Part shown: one piece after another, positions 46,469 to 55,463 of the stretch | Position numbering within the stretch: position 1 is the stretch's first letter | Layout: every line of letters starts with the position of its first letter | NCBI RefSeq assembly: GCF_001422725.1 | Contig: NZ_LMMA01000006.1 | Span: forward strand, 124,001 to 188,000 | Origin: Flavobacterium sp. Leaf82 | GTDB lineage: Bacteria; Bacteroidota; Bacteroidia; Flavobacteriales; Flavobacteriaceae | Direction of reading: 5' to 3' | Length of the DNA stretch: 64,000 bases | Made by a program: the position numbers and the translations under genes | The notes under the pieces: generated by a model | Database searches by the model: none | The model's input: only the letters and a program-made list of their open reading frames with translations | What the model was told of the DNA's origin: nothing

Positions 46469-47275
46469 ATGGCTAAAAAAAGTACCATTCAAACAGAAAA
46501 AGCAAATAATCACATTGTAGAGTGGTTAAAAAATTATGCTACCAATGCAAAAGTAAATGGTTTTGTAATTGGAATTTCCGGCGGAGTTGACTCTGCAGTG
46601 ACTTCAACACTGTGCGCACAAACCGGTTTACAGGTTTTATGTGTAGAAATGCCTATTCATCAAGCACCAAATCAAGTTTCAAGAGGGAGAGAGCATATTG
46701 AACAATTAAAAAAGCGTTTTCCGAACGTTTCGAATGTAGAAACAGATTTAACTGACACTTTTGAAGCTTTTAAGAGCGCAGTGCCAATATCAAAAGATTC
46801 AACAAAAGTTAATTTATCGTTAGCCAATACTCGTGCACGCCTGAGAATGACCTCTTTATATTATTTAGCAGGAATTCATGGGCTTTTAGTGGCGGGAACT
46901 GGAAATAAGGTAGAAGATTTTGGTGTAGGATTTTATACTAAATATGGAGACGGAGGAGTAGATCTAAGTCCAATTGCCGACTTAATGAAATCTGACGTAT
47001 ATGCTCTGGGAGCCTTTTTAACAATTCCTGAATCAATTTTAACAGCTGCTCCAACTGATGGATTATTTGGCGATAATCGTACAGATGAAGACCAATTAGG
47101 AGCTAGTTATGATGAACTTGAATGGGCGATGTTGGCCGCGGAGTCAGGAAATACGCCAGCTGATTTCACCGGAAGAGAAAAAACTGTCTTTGAAATTTAT
47201 AATCGTTTAAACACCAGCAACAAGCATAAAATGGATCCAATTCCGGTTTGTTTAATACCAAAAACGTTAAAATAA
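46469..47275 (+). CDS. nadE: NH3-dependent NAD+ synthetase NadE
   Basis: A 268-residue N-type ATP pyrophosphatase. The ATP loop is ISGGVDSAVTS (about 34-44). GTGNKVEDFGVGFYTKYGDG (about 142-161) and DLSPIADLMKSDVY are typical. No amidase domain is present, so ammonia is the nitrogen donor in the last step of NAD synthesis. Confidence 0.95.
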   Translation: MAKKSTIQTEKANNHIVEWLKNYATNAKVNGFVIGISGGVDSAVTSTLCAQTGLQVLCVEMPIHQAPNQVSRGREHIEQLKKRFPNVSNVETDLTDTFEAFKSAVPISKDSTKVNLSLANTRARLRMTSLYYLAGIHGLLVAGTGNKVEDFGVGFYTKYGDGGVDLSPIADLMKSDVYALGAFLTIPESILTAAPTDGLFGDNRTDEDQLGASYDELEWAMLAAESGNTPADFTGREKTVFEIYNRLNTSNKHKMDPIPVCLIPKTLK

Positions 47276-47368
47276 AACATTTTAACATTTGTCTGCAATT
47301 AATTACAGAATTTATTTATTAATTTTACAGTTCCAAAAACATGAACAATTCTAAAAAAGGTAAAAATT

Positions 47369-47998
47369 ATGATTAAAGTATGTCTTGCAGACAATCATCC
47401 TGTGACTCACTTTGGCGTTAAGTCTTATTTCAAAGACCACGATCAAATTTCAATTGTTGCCAACGTAGGCAATTTTTCAATGGTTAGAGATATCCTTCAA
47501 ACGAAGGAAATCGATATCCTAATTCTCGATCTAGAGCTGGAAGGTCTCTCAAGTATCTTCGAGGTCAAGTCGATCCTGAAAAATTTCCCGAAAACAAAAA
47601 TTGTAATTTTTAGTGACCTCGCTGAACAAATGTATGCTCCAAATGCAATTAAAGCAGGAGTTTCCGGGTATGTGCACAAAACAGAAAAACTTGAAACTTT
47701 AGGTCTTTCTATTATTAAAGTACACGAAGGAAAAATTATCATCAATGAAACGGTACGTAAAAACATGGCACTTATTGCTAAACAAAGCAAAAGCGAACGT
47801 TTGTACAGAAAACTTTCAAATCGTGAGATCGAAGTTTTACGTTACTTAAGTGATGGTAAGAAAAACAATGAAATCTCTAAAATCTTAAATCTGAACGAAA
47901 AAACGATCAGTACTTACAAATTAAGATTATTGACTAAATTAAATGTTACTAATTTAGTTGACTTAGTTAACAAAGCGAAGACTTTAGAAATTATTTAA
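47369..47998 (+). CDS. LuxR-family (NarL-type) response regulator
   Basis: A 209-residue two-domain regulator: receiver about 3-120 with phosphorylation site Asp54 (DILILDLEL) and Lys in YVHKTEK, and a LuxR-type HTH about 145-205 (LSNREIEVLRYLSDGKKNNE, ISTYKLRLLTKL). In the acidic pocket Asp8 is followed by Asn9, where a second acidic residue is usual. No histidine kinase is adjacent, so it is an orphan in this window. It is convergent with dnaG, whose stop it overlaps by 4 bases. Confidence 0.9.
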   Translation: MIKVCLADNHPVTHFGVKSYFKDHDQISIVANVGNFSMVRDILQTKEIDILILDLELEGLSSIFEVKSILKNFPKTKIVIFSDLAEQMYAPNAIKAGVSGYVHKTEKLETLGLSIIKVHEGKIIINETVRKNMALIAKQSKSERLYRKLSNREIEVLRYLSDGKKNNEISKILNLNEKTISTYKLRLLTKLNVTNLVDLVNKAKTLEII

Positions 47999-50058
47999 TG
48001 GTACCTCGACATTACTCTTCCTAGTTTTTTCGAGAATGCATTAACTAATTTTGAGTAATCGACGACCATAGACAAAAGCTCTGTATTATCTGAATTTTCA
48101 GGTTGTATAGAGCTTTTTAATTCCTCGATGATTTTACCAACCAGAAACCAGCGCATAGACATAATCGTTTCTGTAACATATTGCGCAATTGTTTCGTGTT
48201 TCATCTTCGAAAAAATGTTCTGCCCTTCCCAATCGTGAAGTGTCAAGCGTTCATCTTCCATTAAAATATCAGTAACTTCCTGAGCAAAATCAGGCTCTAA
48301 ACGCATTAGATATTGTTCGAGACTGAATTTTTCATTTTGATTATAAAAGCCAATTAAGTCTGTAAAGATATCTCGGAACAAATTATTAGAAAGTTCTACC
48401 TCATCTTCCTGCAAACTCAAATAAATACGCTCATAGACTTTGTATGCTCTCATTTCTGAAACCATAACAACTTCACCTTCATCGTTATTTTTTAAAAGTA
48501 CATCTTCAAATTCTTCTGTTTTATCTCCATAAAGCAATAAAATCTCAATTACTTTTCTTTCTAAACGATAAAGGATATCTACTTTTTCTGCAGGCTCTCC
48601 TACTGGATATCCCGGTTCTCCAGGATAATCATCCGGCGGTCCATTTCTTGGATCTTCAGGATCTCCTCCTGAATAACCTGTATTTTTTGGATTTTGGTTT
48701 CTAAAAACTTCAAAAGGTTTTTGTTCCTGTTTCTGCTTTTTATTAACCTCTGCAAGATCTTTTTGAATTAATTGTGCTAAAGTACTCGTAAGTACCTGTT
48801 CAGAAATATCCATGATTCTGGCACATTCCTGAATATAAATCTCTCTTTGAATACGATCCGGTATTTTTGAAATACTATTAACCATATCCCGAATCAGATC
48901 GGCTTTTTTTATAGGGTCATTTTTAGCATCTTTCATCAAGAGCGATGCTTTAAACTGTATAAAATCTTTACTATTTTCTTCTAAATAAGCAACAAGATCA
49001 TCTTGCGAAGTTTTTCGTGCAAAACTGTCCGGATCCTCTCCGTCAGGAAAAGCACAAACCCTTACGTTCATTCCTTCTTCCAGAATCAAATCGATTCCTC
49101 GAACAGAAGCACGCAATCCTGCTGCATCTCCGTCAAAAAGAACCGTTATGTTTTTTGTTAATCTATTTACTAAACGAATCTGATCGGGCGTTAAAGCTGT
49201 CCCGGAAGAAGCCACAACATTCTCGATTCCTGCCTGATTAAACTGAATTACATCTGTATAACCCTCAACCAGATAGCAATTGTTTAATTTAGCGATAGAT
49301 TGTTTTGCCTGAAAAATACCGTAAAGCACTTTACTTTTATGGTAAATATCACTTTCTGGCGAGTTTAAATATTTCGCTGCTTTTTTATCATTCGTTAATA
49401 TACGTCCTCCAAAACCCAGAACACGTCCGGACATACTTTCTATCGGGAACATTACACGACCTTTAAAGCGGTCAAAAGGACGATCTTCTCTTGCGATTGT
49501 CAAACCTGTACTTTCCAGAAATTCTAACTTATAGCCTTTACCCAAAGCTTCTTTTGTAAGTGCATCCCAGGTTTCGGGTGAATATCCTAAACTAAATTTT
49601 TTGATTGTTTCATTGGTAAAACCTCTTTCTTTAAAATACGAAAGTCCAATTGCTTTTCCTTCTTCTGAATTTAAAAGTGTTTTATGAAAATATTCCTTTG
49701 CAAATTCTGAAACCAAATACATACTTTCGCGGACATCCGTCATCGCTTTTTCGGCATCTGTTTGTTCCGTTTCTTCAATCTCAATATTATATTTTCTCGC
49801 CAGGTATCGAATGGCTTCGGGATAGGTAAATTGCGAATGCTCCATCAAAAACTTGACAGAATTCCCTCCTTTTCCTGTACTAAAATCTTTCCAGATTCCT
49901 TTTGCAGGAGAAACCATGAACGACGGAGAGCGCTCATCCGAGAACGGACTTAAGCCTTTGAAATTACTTCCGGCGCGTTTTAAATTGACAAAATCACCAA
50001 TAACCTCCTCTACACGAGCAGTTTCAAAAACAGTATCAATTGTATTTTGTGAAATCAA
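47995..50058 (-). CDS. dnaG: DNA primase DnaG, zinc ligands absent
   Basis: A 687-residue protein from the TTG at 50058 (MISQNTIDTVFETARVEEVI). The longer frame begins upstream of the promoter and is not real. The N-terminal zinc-ribbon fold is recognisable (GLSPFSDERSPSFMV, IWKDFSTGKGGN), but the CHCC ligands are replaced by Ser37, Ser40, Asp58 and Thr61. The catalytic core and Toprim (LVEGYTDVI, LFDGDAAG) are intact, and a long helicase-binding end follows after a Pro/Gly-rich linker (about 455-490). It primes Okazaki fragments with DnaB. Confidence 0.95.
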   Translation of the reverse strand: MISQNTIDTVFETARVEEVIGDFVNLKRAGSNFKGLSPFSDERSPSFMVSPAKGIWKDFSTGKGGNSVKFLMEHSQFTYPEAIRYLARKYNIEIEETEQTDAEKAMTDVRESMYLVSEFAKEYFHKTLLNSEEGKAIGLSYFKERGFTNETIKKFSLGYSPETWDALTKEALGKGYKLEFLESTGLTIAREDRPFDRFKGRVMFPIESMSGRVLGFGGRILTNDKKAAKYLNSPESDIYHKSKVLYGIFQAKQSIAKLNNCYLVEGYTDVIQFNQAGIENVVASSGTALTPDQIRLVNRLTKNITVLFDGDAAGLRASVRGIDLILEEGMNVRVCAFPDGEDPDSFARKTSQDDLVAYLEENSKDFIQFKASLLMKDAKNDPIKKADLIRDMVNSISKIPDRIQREIYIQECARIMDISEQVLTSTLAQLIQKDLAEVNKKQKQEQKPFEVFRNQNPKNTGYSGGDPEDPRNGPPDDYPGEPGYPVGEPAEKVDILYRLERKVIEILLLYGDKTEEFEDVLLKNNDEGEVVMVSEMRAYKVYERIYLSLQEDEVELSNNLFRDIFTDLIGFYNQNEKFSLEQYLMRLEPDFAQEVTDILMEDERLTLHDWEGQNIFSKMKHETIAQYVTETIMSMRWFLVGKIIEELKSSIQPENSDNTELLSMVVDYSKLVNAFSKKLGRVMSRYH

Positions 50059-50089
50059 AACGTAAAATATTTTTAAAGTTGAGAGCCTG

Positions 50090-50097
50090 CAAAAGTA
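50090..50097 (-). promoter_or_regulatory. -7 promoter box deciding the dnaG start
   Basis: The minus strand reads TACTTTTG. Transcription should begin near 50084, so the TTG at 50058 is the first usable start in the conserved N-terminus. Confidence 0.55.
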
Positions 50098-50133
50098 CAC
50101 AAATCAATCCTGAAATCTGACGATTTAACACAA

Positions 50134-50161
50134 AAAAAGTGCCTCTCGCGAAGCACTTTTT
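50134..50161 (-). terminator. Terminator after the outer-membrane protein gene
   Basis: A 9-bp stem (AAAAAGTGC with GCACTTTTT) lies about 24 bases past the minus-strand stop at 50185. Confidence 0.7.
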
Positions 50162-50184
50162 CTACTAACTAATCAATTGCATTA

Positions 50185-51216
50185 TTAATTTAAATCAAAA
50201 CGTAATCCTAATGAAATATTATTTTCTTTTACGACATTATCCTGAAACAGCGGATTTAAATCATACTTGGCATATAAACTAAATTCTTTGTAACCTATAT
50301 AAGAACTCAATCCGTAAATAAAATTATTTACATTATAATCTCCTTTTATCGTTGTTTTATAATCTAAATCGTCCTGATCGTATTTTAGGATTTGTTTTGA
50401 TTTTACGTTGATTCCTGCATAACCTCCAATCCCGAAACGGAAACTTTTATGGGTTTTAAAATAGGTTTTACCATTGCTAACCTGGGGTTTAGAAAAATCA
50501 AATTCTAAATGCATAGGCAACACGATATAAACATTTCTAAAACGAGATTCGTCTAAATTTATGGCATTTGTTTGCAAAACGGTTTGGTTACCGTTTACCA
50601 CAAAATTTCTGTTATCTGTAGGGCGAATGTTATTGTACATTAATGAAAGTCCGTATTTTGCATGTAATAAATTATCGTTTTTCATTAATCTTGAGTTATA
50701 GGTAAATCCCCATTCATAAAAATGTGAACCAATAAAACTATAATTAGAATCCTGAAGTTTTCCGTCGACCATCATATTGTTTAACCCCATTGCAAATACA
50801 AATTGCGAAGTGGTTCTTTTTTCACCATGAATGGAATCTTTGTCAACATCTCTTCTTTTCCAGCTAAAAATATAAGTGTGCGTAGAATCTTGTTCTTTGA
50901 TTTTTCCGTCAACTTTTTGCTGTACTAAATCATTCAATTCGTTTTGAGCCAAAGTCACTTTTTCTTCAATGATTATTGCTCTTGCTTCGGCTAATTCTTT
51001 TTTGCGTTTGTCAGCTTGTTCCTGAGTTATTTTTCCTTCGGATAATTGAACATTTACTGCTTCAACTTCTTCTTTTAAAATGGCTTTTTCTTCTTTTGTA
51101 ACTCTCTCTATTTTGTTTGCAATTTTCTTCGCTTTTGATTCAAATGTTTCCTGCCCCAGAACTTTGCTGACAAATAAAAAGATTAAGACTACGAGATAAA
51201 TGGTAAAATTTTTCAT
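50185..51216 (-). CDS. Outer-membrane beta-barrel protein with coiled-coil N-terminus
   Basis: A 343-residue protein. Signal peptide 1-21 (ending KVLGQ), charged coiled coil about 25-105 (KKIANKIERVTKEEKAILKE), then a beta-barrel-like region (about 118-343) with alternating hydrophobic strands, ending SLGLRFDLN. It follows a sigma factor/anti-sigma-like pair on the same strand and may be their target or sensor. No enzyme motif is visible. Confidence 0.7.
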   Translation of the reverse strand: MKNFTIYLVVLIFLFVSKVLGQETFESKAKKIANKIERVTKEEKAILKEEVEAVNVQLSEGKITQEQADKRKKELAEARAIIIEEKVTLAQNELNDLVQQKVDGKIKEQDSTHTYIFSWKRRDVDKDSIHGEKRTTSQFVFAMGLNNMMVDGKLQDSNYSFIGSHFYEWGFTYNSRLMKNDNLLHAKYGLSLMYNNIRPTDNRNFVVNGNQTVLQTNAINLDESRFRNVYIVLPMHLEFDFSKPQVSNGKTYFKTHKSFRFGIGGYAGINVKSKQILKYDQDDLDYKTTIKGDYNVNNFIYGLSSYIGYKEFSLYAKYDLNPLFQDNVVKENNISLGLRFDLN

Positions 51217-51254
51217 GATTGATTGATGATTTTTTTAATGATTAATGATTAATT

Positions 51255-51278
51255 GTTGATTGTTGATTGTTGATTGTT
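51255..51278. repeat. Heptamer tandem repeat GTTGATT x3
   Basis: Three exact units (51255-51275) plus a partial one lie in the leader between the anti-sigma-like gene and the outer-membrane protein gene. A pyrimidine-rich plus-strand tract follows. Confidence 0.8.
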
Positions 51279-51328
51279 TACTCTCTTTTCTTTGTTCTTT
51301 ACTCTTTCTTCTATACTCTTTTTTCTTC

Positions 51329-52054
51329 TTACTCCTGTTGATTTCGATTTGCCAAAGCCACTTTTACCGTTTGATAATTTTTATTGACTTTTGTAATCAT
51401 TTTTTCTCTAAACGAAAGTTCTAATTCGCCATCTACCTGATTAAGTAAATCATTAGCATTGATTTTTACTTTTGATTTTGGTTTTACTAAATTCTCAGCA
51501 ACAACTTTTTTTTCTGCTGATTCTAATAACTGATCTGCATTTTCTGTTTTAGAAGTTTCAGCAATTGAAACCTGAGTATTGATTGATTGTTTTTCTGGAT
51601 TGTTTTTCTTGATGATTGAAGACTCCGCTATTTGATTTGATTCATTTTTAATGGTTTTATTCGGTTTTAGATTAAGATTTTCTTTCTTGTTTACTGCATT
51701 TTGAACTGAAGGTTTTTCTGAAATTGCAACTTCTGTTTTTACAGAATCCACTCTATTAACAGTAGGTTCTACAATTGGTTTTACCAGAGAATCTTTATTT
51801 TCATTCTCTTTTACAACTACTGTATTTTTTGGAGTTTCAGGCAAACTTTCCTTCTGATTAAAAAAGAAAGTTCCAACCAATAAAAACCCTACAATACTGG
51901 CAGCTATATACAACCATCGTTTTTTGCTATTTGGCTGTTTCTTTTCAGCAACACTCAACATCGCATCTAATCTGTCCCAGGCTTTGTCACTTGGTTCAAT
52001 TTTGCGTTGATTTAGTTTTTCACGGAAATCCTTTTCAAAATTATTCGGTTCCAT
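51329..52054 (-). CDS. Putative anti-sigma-like membrane protein
   Basis: A 241-residue bitopic protein. A cytoplasmic N-terminal part (1-45, EKDFREKLNQRKIEPSDKAW) is followed by a membrane helix (about 47-65, WLYIAASIVGFLLVGTFFF) and a long low-complexity Lys/Asn/Glu-rich region. It overlaps the sigma factor end by 14 bases, so coupled translation and a sigma-binding role are likely. No zinc-type anti-sigma motif is seen, so the role is inferred from context. Confidence 0.65.
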   Translation of the reverse strand: MEPNNFEKDFREKLNQRKIEPSDKAWDRLDAMLSVAEKKQPNSKKRWLYIAASIVGFLLVGTFFFNQKESLPETPKNTVVVKENENKDSLVKPIVEPTVNRVDSVKTEVAISEKPSVQNAVNKKENLNLKPNKTIKNESNQIAESSIIKKNNPEKQSINTQVSIAETSKTENADQLLESAEKKVVAENLVKPKSKVKINANDLLNQVDGELELSFREKMITKVNKNYQTVKVALANRNQQE

Positions 52055-52601
52055 TATCTTGTTTTTTTAAGGTATTAATTTGTGTTTGCAACATTTTTCT
52101 GGCGTGCGATAATTGCGATTTTGATGTTCCTTCATTAATTCCTAACATCTTTGCAATTTCATTATGTTTAAATCCTTCAATGGCGTATAAATTAAAAACC
52201 ATTTTATATCCGTCAGGCAAAGCATCTATCAAAAACTGAATCTGATCTATAGAAAATTGACTGTCAATTGCATTAAAACTTTCTTCGACATATATTTCAT
52301 CTTCAACAAACTTTACTTTTTTCTGAACTCTTAAATAAGAGATACATTCGTTTACCATAATCCTGCGAATCCAGCCTTCAAAACTTCCTTTATGTTCAAA
52401 CTTATCTAAGTTGGTAAATACTTTCATAAAAGCCGTTATCATTACATCTTCTGCTAATTGAATGTCTTTTATATATTGTCGGCAAACACTTAACATTTTC
52501 GAAGAAAACCTGCTATAAATCTGCTGTTGTGCTTGTCGATTATGCTCGACAGCCAACTTTATAATTTCGGTTTCTTCTTGATGTAAATGAATAATTTTCA
52601 T
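52041..52601 (-). CDS. ECF-type RNA polymerase sigma factor
   Basis: A 186-residue sigma-70-family factor. Region 2 (about 20-90) includes LAEDVMITAFMKVFTNLDKF and WIRRIMVNECI. Region 4 (about 125-180) has a helix-turn-helix with GFKHNEIAKMLGINEGTSKS. The next gene on the strand is an anti-sigma-like membrane protein, then an outer-membrane protein. The trigger is unknown. Confidence 0.93.
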   Translation of the reverse strand: MKIIHLHQEETEIIKLAVEHNRQAQQQIYSRFSSKMLSVCRQYIKDIQLAEDVMITAFMKVFTNLDKFEHKGSFEGWIRRIMVNECISYLRVQKKVKFVEDEIYVEESFNAIDSQFSIDQIQFLIDALPDGYKMVFNLYAIEGFKHNEIAKMLGINEGTSKSQLSHARKMLQTQINTLKKQDNGTE

Positions 52602-52758
52602 TAATAAGCTTTCGGTTTTGGTTTAGTAACGATCTTCTATTAGCATAGACGAGTTAAGTTTTAAAATGGTTGCATCTGAGGTAAAAAAAATCAATAAAAA
52701 AGTAAAAAAAACATCAGAAAAAAACATAACACACTGTATTACAGATAAAAAAAAATCG

Positions 52759-52790
52759 ATTTTCAAATTAACTAATTTTCAAATTTGCTA
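52759..52790. repeat. Tandem 16-bp repeat upstream of the sigma factor gene
   Basis: ATTTTCAAATTAACTA is followed directly by ATTTTCAAATTTGCTA (14 of 16 identical). It lies in the 318-base gap 52602-52919, which otherwise holds the DUF2207 terminator and, presumably, the sigma-gene promoter, for which no clear box was found. Confidence 0.6.
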
Positions 52791-52847
52791 ATTATTTTTT
52801 TCTTCACTCCGGCAAGTTAATCTAATTCAAGCCGAAAGAAATAAAAA

Positions 52848-52878
52848 AACCTTGCAATATTAGACATATTGCAAGGTT
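52848..52878 (-). terminator. Terminator after the DUF2207 gene
   Basis: A perfect 13-bp stem (AACCTTGCAATAT with ATATTGCAAGGTT), five-base loop, with a T run on the minus strand. Confidence 0.85.
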
Positions 52879-52919
52879 CCTGAATAAATATTTTTGAAAC
52901 AGCTGTTGGTTTCTAAATG

Positions 52920-54836
52920 CTACCAACCGCCGCCTCCACCGCCTCCACCTCCGCCGCCGGAACTTCCGCCACCAGAGCTTCCGCTGCTCCAACTTCCGCT
53001 GCTTCCGCTGGAACTGCTTGATGAAGAACCTGATGATGCGGGAGGATTTGGGTTAACTGCTGCTGCATTTACCGAATGCCCAAAAGTCGACAAGAACATT
53101 GCCGGTTGCCTGTAAAACGTATCGTCGCCCTGATACCACGACGGATCATATTTTGCTAACTCTAAAACCTCTTCAAATTGTTTCCCCCATTCTATTTCAA
53201 CTCCTAATGCAATAGCATACGGAAATAATTTTTCGAACAATTGTGGGGTTAGTTCTGGAGGATTCAACATATTCATCCTGTTTTTCTCTGCCGTTTTAAG
53301 ATAAAGTTTAAACCCTTCAAGTCTATGAATCGCTTCAGCACCTTTTTCTGTATACTTTCCTAATGTCTTGACATAGATTATATACATTATGAAAACAACT
53401 CCAATAACAATCATTTGAACGGTGCTTAAAAATGGAATCGACATGAAAAATATTGCTACTGCCGGCGCAAAAATAAAGAAGCCCAAAATAGCTCTTAGAA
53501 TTAGCAAACCTACACCTGTTTCTTTTTTTGTAAACCAATATGTTAATCCTGAAACGGCAACAATCAAACCGGCATAAAAAACATGATTAATATATCCTTT
53601 GTTATTGGCTAATAACTCATAAGTGAGTCCGGCAATTAGAAAAACAGCAAAACCAGTCCATTTTTTTTGAGTATTGTTTTGATAGAATTCCTCTAAATTT
53701 ATTTGCTTCGTTACTGTTTTAAGCCATTTAGAATATGCTTTTTCAAAAATCTTATAATTAGAATCTTCTACTTTTATTTTCTCTTTTTTCGTAAAACCGC
53801 TTACTATATCTGATTCTTCAGGACTTAATCCTTTTGATTGTTTATTTAAGACTTCTATCTCATAGGTCTGTTTATTTTTGAAAACACCATTCTCTAACGC
53901 AGACAAAATTTTAATAACACCTTTTACCGAAATATTTATAACAGATGACATATAGGTTTTATCCGTAACTTTTTTGTGATATACATATCCAGTGATTGCA
54001 GGAGACCAATCAAAAGGCGGCATGAATTCAGGCATCAATGTTTTTTTAACGGGATCTTTACCGTATTTCTTCCAGCTGAAAAAGAAGAAAAGCGCCATTC
54101 CTATTCCGTATATAACAGACCACAAACTTGTTTTTATTTGTTTGTAAAAAGAACTTGTTTCCTGCAAAAAAGTGGGAGGATCAACAATTCCTTTAGCAAA
54201 TGATGCCGCTACGGTTAAACCTTCTTTTGGTCCAAGCTGTACAGCGGTAAAACTTGCAATAGTATGTTTGTCATTTAAGGAATTGGCACAATTAGAATCT
54301 GTAGATCCTGATAATCCGGTATAACAATATAAATTTTTGAATTTATTTTCTGTCGGAAGAGAAATCTGGCAAGTTGCTTTATCTATTGGAAAATTCCAGC
54401 CATTTCCGGTTACATTCCAATACAACTCATCATATTGGTCAAAATATCCAATCTGAAACGGAACGGTGTAACTAATTTGATAGTCATATATCCCACTTTC
54501 CAAATCGACATCTTTATCTCCTATATAAATCTTCCAGTCACCGGATTCTTCTTTTGTAAAATACTTTTCAGTAGCTCCATCTTTTTTTACTGAGTTTACG
54601 GTGTATTTCACATCTATTTGTGTACCGTCTTTATCTTGCCTTGTTAAGGGCAAAACTCTCAAAAGTCCGTGTCTAAACTCATTACCTTCAGCATATATGC
54701 CTATATTTTCAGTAACATGAATATCACCGGATTTTTCGATTTGAATCTTGACATCAAAATTTAAAATTCTTTCCTGAGCTTGTGCCTGATAGAACAAAAT
54801 AGAAAACAGAACAAACAATATTTTTCTTAGCAGCAT
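52920..54836 (-). CDS. DUF2207 membrane protein with Gly/Ser-rich tail
   Basis: A 638-residue protein. Signal peptide about 1-20 (ending AQAQ), an extracytoplasmic DUF2207 domain (about 22-225, with FDVKIQIEKSGDIHVTENIG), a membrane helix about 237-252, a soluble part, a cluster of helices about 395-490, and a Ser/Gly-rich tail (about 602-638). The function is unknown. It follows a LemA gene, a very common pairing, and starts 12 bases after it. Confidence 0.85.
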   Translation of the reverse strand: MLLRKILFVLFSILFYQAQAQERILNFDVKIQIEKSGDIHVTENIGIYAEGNEFRHGLLRVLPLTRQDKDGTQIDVKYTVNSVKKDGATEKYFTKEESGDWKIYIGDKDVDLESGIYDYQISYTVPFQIGYFDQYDELYWNVTGNGWNFPIDKATCQISLPTENKFKNLYCYTGLSGSTDSNCANSLNDKHTIASFTAVQLGPKEGLTVAASFAKGIVDPPTFLQETSSFYKQIKTSLWSVIYGIGMALFFFFSWKKYGKDPVKKTLMPEFMPPFDWSPAITGYVYHKKVTDKTYMSSVINISVKGVIKILSALENGVFKNKQTYEIEVLNKQSKGLSPEESDIVSGFTKKEKIKVEDSNYKIFEKAYSKWLKTVTKQINLEEFYQNNTQKKWTGFAVFLIAGLTYELLANNKGYINHVFYAGLIVAVSGLTYWFTKKETGVGLLILRAILGFFIFAPAVAIFFMSIPFLSTVQMIVIGVVFIMYIIYVKTLGKYTEKGAEAIHRLEGFKLYLKTAEKNRMNMLNPPELTPQLFEKLFPYAIALGVEIEWGKQFEEVLELAKYDPSWYQGDDTFYRQPAMFLSTFGHSVNAAAVNPNPPASSGSSSSSSSGSSGSWSSGSSGGGSSGGGGGGGGGGGW

Positions 54837-54848
54837 ATATCAATACAA

Positions 54849-55403
54849 TTAAAACTGAACTTTAGGCGTTTCTCTCTGTTTTTCGTCTTCGAGTACAAGG
54901 AAGTTTTTCTTTGGAAAACCAAATGAATTCGCAACCAAATTGCCCGGAAAAGATTCTACGGCAATATTGTATTCTCTAACTGTTGCATTATAATATCGTT
55001 TTGAACGCTCTACTTCGGTTTCGATTTCACTTAATTCTTCCTGTAAGCTCAAAAAGTTTGTATTGGCTTTTAGATCAGGATAATTTTCTGCCAATGCAAA
55101 AATGGTTCCCACTGCATTACCCAATTTCTTGTCTAATTGCAATTTTTCATCTGCATTATTAGCATTTAAGGCTTGATTGCGAAGGTTTACAATATTTACC
55201 AGTGTTTCTTTTTCGTGAGTTAAATACCCTTTTACCGTTTCAACCAGATTTGGGATTAGATCAAATCGTTTCTTTAAAATAACATCGATTCCGCTTAAAG
55301 CTTCTTCAAGCATATTCCGTTTAGACACAAAACTGTTATAAAGTACTATCAGGTAAACACCTAGAATAACAAAAAGCGAAAGTATTATGAGTAGAATAAT
55401 CAT
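54849..55403 (-). CDS. LemA family protein
   Basis: A 184-residue protein with an N-terminal membrane helix (about 2-23) and a helical body: YNSFVSKRNMLEEALSGIDV, LKKRFDLIPNLVETVKGYL, then YNATVREYNIAVESFPGNLV, all LemA hallmarks. The function is not established. Co-transcribed with the DUF2207 gene. Confidence 0.93.
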   Translation of the reverse strand: MIILLIILSLFVILGVYLIVLYNSFVSKRNMLEEALSGIDVILKKRFDLIPNLVETVKGYLTHEKETLVNIVNLRNQALNANNADEKLQLDKKLGNAVGTIFALAENYPDLKANTNFLSLQEELSEIETEVERSKRYYNATVREYNIAVESFPGNLVANSFGFPKKNFLVLEDEKQRETPKVQF

Positions 55404-55463
55404 ATTTCATTATTAAATTAAAGTCCAATTTAACAATAAAAATATTAAGAATTGATCGTGAGA

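Noticed and set aside
50059..50100. N-terminal extension of DnaG
   Set aside because: It would start upstream of the -7 box at 50090-50097; the conserved N-terminus begins at the TTG at 50058.
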